Below are positions 56,138 to 64,000 of a stretch of DNA of 64,000 bases, one piece after another. The DNA comes from Astropecten irregularis (Eukaryota; Echinodermata; Asteroidea; Paxillosida; Astropectinidae). The stretch lies in contig OZ020246.1 in assembly GCA_963971285.1 (NCBI GenBank), positions 10,585,217-10,649,216 of the forward strand. Reading direction: 5' to 3'. A program made the position numbers and the translations under genes. Numbering within the stretch: position 1 is the stretch's first letter; each line of letters starts with the position of its first letter. Under the pieces are notes generated by a model, which was not told the origin of the DNA, made no database searches, and saw nothing but the letters and a program-made list of their open reading frames with translations.

Positions 56138-56274
56138 TTGGTCGATTTCACCAAACTCACTATAACTTACTATGAATCATAGGACTTGATACATTGCAGC
56201 CCTACGCAGGATATGATGTGTTATCCTTCGTAACTCAAGTTATGTTTGATCGTAGGGCTACGTGAAATTGACGG
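56138..56274. mobile_element. Possible MITE with TCRATTTCAC ends
   Basis: Left GGTCGATTTCACCAAACTCA, right the complement of CCGTCAATTTCACGTAGCCC; ATAACTT words also pair inside. The match is weak. Confidence 0.4.
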
Positions 56275-56680
56275 TCTCATGAGTCTTGATTCAAGACTAG
56301 CACATGCCAGGGCCTTTAAGATGAGCTGGAGACAAGTGCAAGTATGAATGCAGTCATGCCACAACCGTCAACGGTACCTTTATGCACTTTAATTTGAAAG
56401 AGCATTGATCATCATTCCTTGTTTGTGTTAAAAACAAAAACAACAACAAAATTGAAGATATCGTTTGGTCAGCTTTTAAGCGGCATCCATTTTCAGGTGT
56501 GTAAAGTGACACCTATATGCTTGCACTCAAAGTGATGAGCAATTGAGCATAACCTCTGGATATGTTCAAAAATTCAGCGTTCTTCCTTTCAAGCAAGCCC
56601 TCTGATTTTTGCACTGGTATCCGTTCATCTGCCAGCCTGTACTATCAGTACCTGCACGGTACTCTGCACAGCTGTTAACA

Positions 56681-56929
56681 ATGGCCTTTTACGAAACAAT
56701 GGATACAGGCTTAGGCTTAGGCTCCGTCATCTGAAAGCTGAAAATACAGGTTGTGAATTTTCCCCGAGGTTGAAGTTCTGTTTTCTTGTTCGAAACAGAG
56801 TGTGTACTTCGAAACCATACCCCAAACCATTATTTTTATACCCAAACCTCTATTTTTATTTAATTTAAAATTGATGTAAGAAATGGAGACGGAGCCTGAG
56901 CCTGAGCCTCCATTTCGCAAACGCCCATA
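56681..56929. mobile_element. Foldback MITE, GAGGCTCAGGCTC family, copy 3 (diverged)
   Basis: The left end is TTTTACGAAACAATGGATAC, then AGGCTTAGGCTTAGGCTCCG. The right end is GAGCCTGAGCCTGAGCCTCC, then ATTTCGCAAACGCCC. GCTGAAAATACAGGTT is kept inside. It is the most diverged of the three copies. Confidence 0.75.
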
Positions 56930-57685
56930 GAGAATCATGAAAACGGAACAAACCAAAAAATTACACCTCATATGTTACTTCTGAACAGCGAAGAATCATA
57001 TTTCAACATAAATGGTTTCTACCATCATGTTGTTTGCATACTAAACTTCGTCCATAGGTTTCATATGATTGACCTCGTGTAACCTTTATGCTGGGCGTGT
57101 GCATACATTGTCTGTATCAGGAAGATAAGCACACAACAGCATACTGGCAATAAAACCTATCGCATTACGGCTCCACATTACAATGTTGGAAATTTGAAAT
57201 CTGAAACGCCCTATGTCAAATGGTTTTCTGGCATGTAACATTACATCTCATATACTGTACATGTATTTAAAACAAAAATAGATGTAATGTACGTTGAAAG
57301 AACATTGCTCAATAATGATATCATTTGCGAGCTTTTCATTGGTGATGCATTATGTGATTTTGATATCTACAGTAAAGTATGCACATACTATGTTTTCCCG
57401 TGGTTTTAAAGATATACAGTGCCGTGGCAAAGTTATTCAAATTGAGATGCCACACCCAAAATGGCTATCAAAGATCCATTTTATTGCCTTTCTTCTTTCA
57501 GGGGTTATTTTCTTCTTTTTTGGCTTCTGTATTTTACTTGTTTTCTGAAACAGCAGTCAAGTTTCCTTCTCATAAAAACTTGTTATTGAGACAAACTGCC
57601 AAATAAAATTATCAAAATCAAGATGGATGCCAGACAAAATAACCAGAATGTCATTATCTTATGTTATTATGTTTGTTGATTTTGT

Positions 57686-58006
57686 TTGAAGGTAGAAATC
57701 TTCACAGATTTACCTCTAACTTACGTGGTATAAAAGAAGGTGTTGGCAGAATCATACCATAAATTTTTTTTACCCGAAATGCTGTATTCATCCAGAAAAA
57801 AGTGACCAGTGACCAAAATATTTTTTTTTGATATTTCTATCAAAAACACAAGTTAATACTGTGGCCGTTTTTCATTGTTTTCTCAAAAAGCGGGAACCGT
57901 ATGGGACTGAAATTTTCACAAATGACTGTTACTGTATCTTTCTTAATATTTTTGCCCATGAATCTGTATTTCTTTGATAAAAACCAAAGTATGATATTAC
58001 CTTTAA
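57686..58006 (-). mobile_element. TTAA MITE family A, copy 7 (reverse, internally deleted)
   Basis: The left tip GAAGGTAG is followed directly by ATCTTCACAGATTTAC, so most of that terminal repeat is deleted. The right end AAGTATGATATTACCTTTAA is intact. The central palindrome is lost and replaced by a T-rich run. Confidence 0.85.
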
Positions 58007-58552
58007 GAAAAATGAAAAACGAAAATTTTAATAAAATTTTTTTAAATAACACAAATTCATAAAATATTCAAAAGATTAAAATTACAGAAGGGGGATGGAA
58101 TTTATTATTCTCACTTACATGTAAGCTTAAGGGCTGTTATACACATTTGTACTGTATGCACTTCTGATTCTAACACTTATTAAATCTGTGAGCTGCACTT
58201 GTACTGTGTACATCGTGTACGTATACATGTACATGTAGGTCTGTTTAATTTGCTAATGTAATCTACCATTCAACCTTCTACGTGTACATAGTGTACAGGT
58301 TAAATGTACTTCCTGTATTCAAAGTGCTCGGAAACCATTACCAAAGCAACCCATTAATGCGAAGAGCAAATGTTAGGTTTGGGATTTTTTTAATTTGCAC
58401 TGTAAATATCGATGCATTTTTCTATCTTTGTTCATTTATTATTTTTTTGTCAATTCCATTGATGTACCCGGTATCTACTTATTTATCCATTTCACTCATT
58501 TATTTATTCATTTACACCAAGTGATTTTTCAACAAGAGAATACTGACTGATC

Positions 58553-58596
58553 GTCTCCTGATGATGACTAGAGCAGGCTAGCCGAAACGTTGAGAC
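58553..58596 (+). other. Motif GTCTC-CTGATGA...GAAAC-GTT-GAGAC
   Basis: GTCTC is directly followed by CTGATGA; then come a CTAG...CTAG segment, GAAAC, GTT and GAGAC, which pairs with GTCTC. The order recalls a hammerhead ribozyme core as found in Penelope-like retroelements. However, only CGTT separates GAAA from GAGAC, too little for a normal third stem. It is either a degenerate motif or a look-alike. Confidence 0.4.
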
Positions 58597-58937
58597 CTTA
58601 CGAGAAGTGCGAATGAAATAGAAGTGTGAAAGTACGAACGATTCTTATAGTTTCCGCATACTGATCCACATACATGTAAGAGAATACTAGTTTTGTAATT
58701 TTAACAATTATTTCATGTTCATGTACCCTTACCATACTGTAACTTAGTCTAAGTGTTCTGATATACCCGACCTTTTGAAACAAACAGGAAAAACGTGTTT
58801 CTAGTGCGGGATCTTTGTGAACGTGAATGCAAGTTCACCGCTGTTTCAAGCAAGGAAACCTGTTTGCAATCAGGAAATATCAAGCCGTACCCGTTATGTG
58901 TGAATCTGACTGAAGAAGGCTTATATTCAGTGGACAT

Positions 58938-59301
58938 TTAAAGGTAGTATCATACTTTGGTAAGAAACCAAAACAGAAATGTTTGCAGATTTACGTATAA
59001 CTTACAGGGTATGAAGATGGTGCCGGTAGAAACATACCGTTAAAATTGTTCCACCTGAAATGGTGTATTTATCCAGAAATTAGTAAAACGATGACCGAAA
59101 ATCTTTTGACCTTTTAAAAGATCAAAAATAAAAGAGAAAAGACTTGAGAAATACTGTTGCTGTTTTTTACTGTTTTCTCAAAAAGTGGGCATTGTATGGG
59201 ACTGACATTTTCACAGATGACTGTTACTGTATCTGTCTTTATATTTTTGCCCATGAATCTGTATTTCTTTAATAAAAAGCAAAGTATGATACTACCTTTA
59301 A
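58938..59301 (-). mobile_element. TTAA MITE family A, copy 8 (reverse)
   Basis: 364 bp bounded by TTAA, with ends TTAAAGGTAGTATCATACTT and AAGTATGATACTACCTTTAA. One base change lies in the central palindrome (GACCTTTTAAAAGATC). Confidence 0.9.
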
Positions 59302-60504
59302 TTCTGAATCTTATGATAAGTCTGCAGAAATTTCTACATGTACATACACTGCACATTTATGACATGTAGAGAATACAACATGTACCCTCAGCATACATGT
59401 ATGTATTGGTCACTTAATTGAACCGAGTTGTGATGGTGTCTGTGTTACATGTACATAAAAATGTTCACATGTGTACATGTACAATGTTGATCTGCAAACT
59501 CACACACTGTACATGTATCTATTATCCTTCATTTAATGGTTGTACATCTGCAGCTGTTTCTCAAAGCTAGAATGAAATCAATCTGCCCTTTGAATAGGGG
59601 AGTACATGTGTACATGAATGCTATTAGGGTAAATGGATAACATGATGTACGTGTACGTTCTGTACGATTTTACGAATGTACATTTATGAGACATAAAAAT
59701 CCTGGCATACATCATGCACGAACTTCGTCAAGCATTTTCAAGGGCCTTATTTCATCGGATTGGTATGTCCCTATACACCATCTGCTTGAAAACAGCAAAC
59801 CCGCAAAAAAAAAATCTACATATATATCAATCTCCGTAATAAACCTCATTAGGTATTCGACAACCCCCCCCCCCCCTCCCCCCAAATCTGGGCCAGTCGT
59901 TACATCAACTAGCAGGCTGGTGGTAAGGGTGGAGCAGAAGGGGGGGGAGGTTGGCTGGGGCAAAACCACAAAACGAAACTAACACCCACCCAGCCCAGTT
60001 GAAAAACAACCACAACAAATTCCTCGCCGTGAACGTCATTCTCTGGCAACGCTGTTGTGGTCGGCGACTGACCATTGACCAATCAACTGCGACCGGCTTC
60101 AGCCGGAGCTACGTGTACACACCCAAAAGAATGATTCATAGATATCTGTCTCATTCTTCTTCTTTTTTTTCTTCTATTAATTGCATTTATTATCAATATG
60201 ATTCAGTGAAACTGATATGGGTCTGAATTGATGTCCCATCTATGGTCCCGTTTTAACCACAGTTGTCGGCCTCGGGCATTTAACGTGATTGAAAGGATAC
60301 AAACGTGAGTTCTTTTTTTTTTTACTTCCCGCCTTATCTACCGCGTCTGCTCAGAAGTTAACCTCACCCCTACAAAAGAAGTTTATTTTATAGCGATCTT
60401 TATGCTTGGTTCTTTATCCCACGCAATGGCTCTTGAAATCTTCAAAAACTCAAAGAAAGATTCCCTTTATCCAATGTCAATGTCATATTGGTTCGTATTT
60501 TGTC

Positions 60505-60562
60505 GCACTTCTCGTTAGGTCTCAACCTTTCGACTAGCCTGCTCTAGTTATCATTAGAAGAC
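60505..60562 (-). repeat. Inverted second copy of the 58.55-kb motif
   Basis: On the minus strand it reads GTCTTCTAATGATAACTAGA, then GCAGGCTAGTCGAAAGGTTG, then AGACC and CGAGAAGTGCGA. It aligns with 58553-58610 including the flank CGAGAAGTGCGA, but CTGATGA has become CTAATGA and GAAAC has become GAAAG. Confidence 0.6.
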
Positions 60563-63089
60563 TTTAAAATTGACCATTTTTGTTCAGAAAAAAAAAGGAG
60601 AATTCATCCATGCCTTACATGTAGTTATCTAGCATTAATTTACAAACCAAAAGAAATAAAGGGCCACAGAGGAGTCAATCAAGTCCCAGGTACCCGGGAG
60701 CAAGGTTTGAAAATGCAATTGCAATCCATATGGTTGACTCTGGGAACAAGACCGAACGTTGACGAACACATACAATGTAGCACATTCTAAATACTGATGT
60801 ATGTATATGTATGTGTTAACGTGTACATGTCTTGTTTGCCATTGGTCGGTGGAGTTGACGTTTACAGTATACCAGTCTCGGAACAGTGCTACGAGTCACC
60901 ACCCCACCCAAAACCACAACCCCTCCCCCCCACCCCAAACGATGAGTCATACATGCACACGTGTGCAAACATTCAACTGAGTCACTTCGCTACTTCCAAG
61001 AATTTCTAACCAAAGAATGGTACCGAGTACACAGAAGGACCAGAGGACAGTCCCAGTCATCTCCGGTCTTCCGGAAGCTCTTTTATAACTGGCATCGTTA
61101 TTATCCCATTGCTGATGGACCGGAAAAAATTAACGCTGCGAAAAAAAAAATAATGAGACCGATCAGAATACAATGTCGCGACGTCGGCTGCCGCCGCCGT
61201 TATCAAGAAAACCTGGCGTGATCGACCTTCCCACGACCTTGTCATTTCACAATCTTTTCAAGCAGAAATTACGATATGGCGAACATAACCGTAACCAAGG
61301 TTACAATAAGACCAGATGATTACCTCCAGGGTATGAATTTTCAAAAGAGAGAAAAAAAATTTAAAATAAAAAACGCAAAAAAATTGATACATCAAAGAAT
61401 AGAGATATAATATATAATGCACGTCGATTATTTCAATTCATTCGGTTTAATTTGAATTCGGCTGGGAGTGGAAAACCGTTTTATATTCCGGTTGGGATTG
61501 TCATTCATAATGTAAATAACAAACCTTGAACTGAACCTTGGAAAAAGAATGCGGCAATTTAATGTAGCCGCAAAAGGTTAAAAGGGCATAACACGCGTCA
61601 GGGCCGGGATCCATTGTACAAGGTGTTCAGTACAGAGCTGTACGAGTTTTGACAATGAAACGTGGTGACAACGTCAACGTTAGGAACTAAAATGGTTGCT
61701 TGTGCATAGCCTACCGGTACTTAAATAATAAGATGCGTTCTTTCGGTTCCTCTTTGCAGAACCGAACACATCTACGACTAGACACAGCATCAGGTGAACG
61801 AAACTCCATAGTGCAATACACTATACATAATGTATACCGGTACATCACATCATCTAACGACTGTATAAGGGACGTACATGTACGGCATGAACTATCTGGC
61901 CAGCACTTTTTCGGAGTGCCTAGTGGTCAATCGACGTCCGGCCAACTCGGAATAATGCTGCTGCACGTTCTTGAGGGTCAAACCAATTCATTGTAGGATA
62001 CTGGACACGCTAAGCAAACACCCCTCCTCATGGAGCACACTTATGTCCTAGGGGGTCACTGGAGATACCTGACCTCTACAAAACCCCCCCTCCCCTCACC
62101 ACCTTCCACAGCCTGGTCATCCCGTCCTCAACCACATGATTCTATTGATGATGCAGGATGACACAGGACTGCAAAAAAAAAAAAGATGCCCATCGGGCTA
62201 CTATAATCTCAGCTGACCGTGCAAGACTGGACAATACCTGGAGTGGGGAGTGACCCCTCTTATGGAAAGTACTGGACACGGTCAACGTGGCTCGACTGTG
62301 AAAAACATCCAATCGGTCAGGAGTTTCTGGACTGATAAAGAGAAATGGACGATCATGACGATGTGAAAAACAAAAATAAAAACAATCCCACCTACAAAAA
62401 AATGGGACATAAACATCAACATAAAAAGTGAATCCCCAATTGATGCTAGTTACATTTGAATGTTCAGAGTGGACATTAAAAGTTATACATGTAGTTTAAA
62501 AAAAATGTACAGTACGTGTTTTCCCTTCTTTTACATGTATCACGCTATTTAAATAGTTTCCAATGAAATGATTTTTCCTACAAATTCATATGGACAATGT
62601 ACATGTTAAGTCCATGATCGGTGCACATCATGTGAACATGCTGTGCACATTACATACAGTACAATGTATGCATGCTCGGCTACACATCTTCCCCACAATT
62701 CACGGGATGCATACCCCTATCCCCCTCCCCTTATCTCTCCCGAGACCAGCAAGCCCCCCTCCTTAATTGTCCAAGAAGACTCTTCCATACATCATTAAAA
62801 TAAAATTGCTGGCAATGGGGCGATGAAGATGTAATCTGCCAGGACAGGCCTATGTTCAGTGTACAGTGTATTACCCTGGCTAGCTATTGGGAAGCAAATT
62901 ATAAATGTGGCCTTTATACGGATATGATGATTATGAGTACGCCTACACACAGAAACGGCCAAGTATACGCCATCCGGGGCCCTAGTGAATAGAAATGCAT
63001 CACACGTACTGCACTGAATAGACCTGTACACAACTACATGTACCCATGTATGCATGCAGTGCAGCATGTGTGTGTGTGGTCTGTGCTCG

Positions 63090-63240
63090 GAGAATTGGCC
63101 CGAGTGTAAAAACCGTGACGTATGAACGAATGATGACGTCACACGCCACGCATCCATACATGGCGGCCATCGCCGTGGTAAACAAGGACGATGAACTGTC
63201 CGTGAACTCCCTCCCGTCACATCACTCCGTGCGCGCAGTT
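63090..63240. promoter_or_regulatory. Promoter-like patch
   Basis: A CpG-rich patch with a consensus CRE TGACGTCA (63134-63141), a second half site CGTGACGTATG and a palindromic ATGGCGGCCAT (63160-63170) similar to YY1 or initiator sites. No exon could be attached to it on either strand. Confidence 0.3.
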
Positions 63241-64000
63241 ACATGTACAATGTACAGTACGTACGTGTACATGTGCGTGTGTACGTACGACGCTGCGGTC
63301 TCTGAACATCAAGGGTGGTTTTTTTTTTCCTTGTCTTGTTTAAAGGGAAGCTGGGGTGGTTGTTTGAAGTGTGAAATCCCAGCTGTAAGATTAGCCATGG
63401 AGTAATACAACGTGAGTAACACAGATGGGATATTTAGAAAGAAGAAAGAAATATGAGCCATGAAAAGTACGTGTTTCTAAGGATGAATCATCTAGACGAT
63501 GTGCATCATTGGTGACCACAACATGACGTGTTAGATATGAATCCCAACGAGGGAATAACGAATTTTCTCTTTAAAACTGATTCCTGGTGATAAAACGGCA
63601 GATTCCAGGAAAAATGAGTAACCAGCTTTTCTATGAATGATTAATTAACAGTTATTACTCACTTAGAATGAGTAAGCAAAATAACATATAATTTATGTTT
63701 TTAATGTGAAGAAATATTTTGATTTCATGGATTTAATCAGAGTTTACTAATGTTTTTTTCTTAATATATGACATTCATTTCTTCATAAATATTAATGCAT
63801 GGTTAATACCATTTTATGATTTAGAAGCTAAATAAATCTTTTAATTTTTCTCAGCTTCAGATTAATCAGAATTAAAGACAAGATATATTTTGTCCCTAAT
63901 GTAATTTTCCGAACTCTTCTTTGTTTCAATAAAGTTTATTTTTGGTTTGTTAGTTTATCGCTGCTGTTTACTGGTGCAAGTTTAAATTATGTTTCTATTT

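Larger units (their letters stand above)
49014..64000. other. GMDS upstream region (first intron or 5' flank), no exon found
   Basis: I looked on the minus strand for an exon ending ...ITGITGQ with a donor and found none. The region holds repeats listed separately, C runs at 59867-59882, dense TACATGTA-type sequence (53540-53740, 58200-58290, 59335-59660), and otherwise unremarkable A/T-rich sequence. Confidence 0.5.

Overview
The window is metazoan nuclear DNA, not bacterial or viral. Genes are split by GT-AG introns, coding density is very low, and A/T homopolymers, microsatellites, tRNA-derived SINEs and short inverted-repeat (MITE-like) elements are abundant. The abundance of palindromic TACATGTA strings and of ~370-bp elements with TTAAAGG...CCTTTAA ends reminds me of echinoderm, especially sea-star, genomes. 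That placement is inference from memory and could not be tested here.

The only gene I can support is on the minus strand: GDP-mannose 4,6-dehydratase (GMDS). Eight coding exons lie at 49013-48969, 48473-48386, 47636-47527, 38128-37936, 36975-36871, 35106-34979, 34165-34047 and 31710-31614. Spliced, they give 885 bases, or 295 codons with no stop. The product runs from the D after the Rossmann TGITGQ loop to the V of YRPTEV. As I recall the human protein, this is residues 35-329 with no insertion or deletion. The first coding exon and the last (about 43 codons) were not found. They must lie beyond the window edges or have escaped reading by eye.

Layout: 1-31613 is non-coding, either the last GMDS intron or 3' flank. 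It holds a foldback element (12246-12594), three copies of a TTAA MITE family, a minisatellite (3733-4055), a SINE (7092-7182) and several GC-richer blocks that may be regulatory. 31614-49013 is the GMDS body, with introns from 0.5 to 9.4 kb. The 9.4-kb intron (38129-47526) is a nest of MITEs and a triplicated repeat. 49014-64000 is upstream intron or 5' flank, with four more TTAA MITEs, a pair of inverted motifs resembling Penelope-type ends (58.55 and 60.52 kb) and a promoter-like patch near 63.1 kb.

Functionally the window concerns one pathway step: GMDS converts GDP-mannose to GDP-4-keto-6-deoxymannose, the first step of de novo GDP-L-fucose synthesis. I found no new protein-coding system. 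The noteworthy material is the repeat architecture: at least eight copies of one TTAA MITE in about 41 kb, a second MITE with similar ends, MITEs sitting about 60 bases from two GMDS exons, and dispersed minisatellites that create long but spurious open frames.
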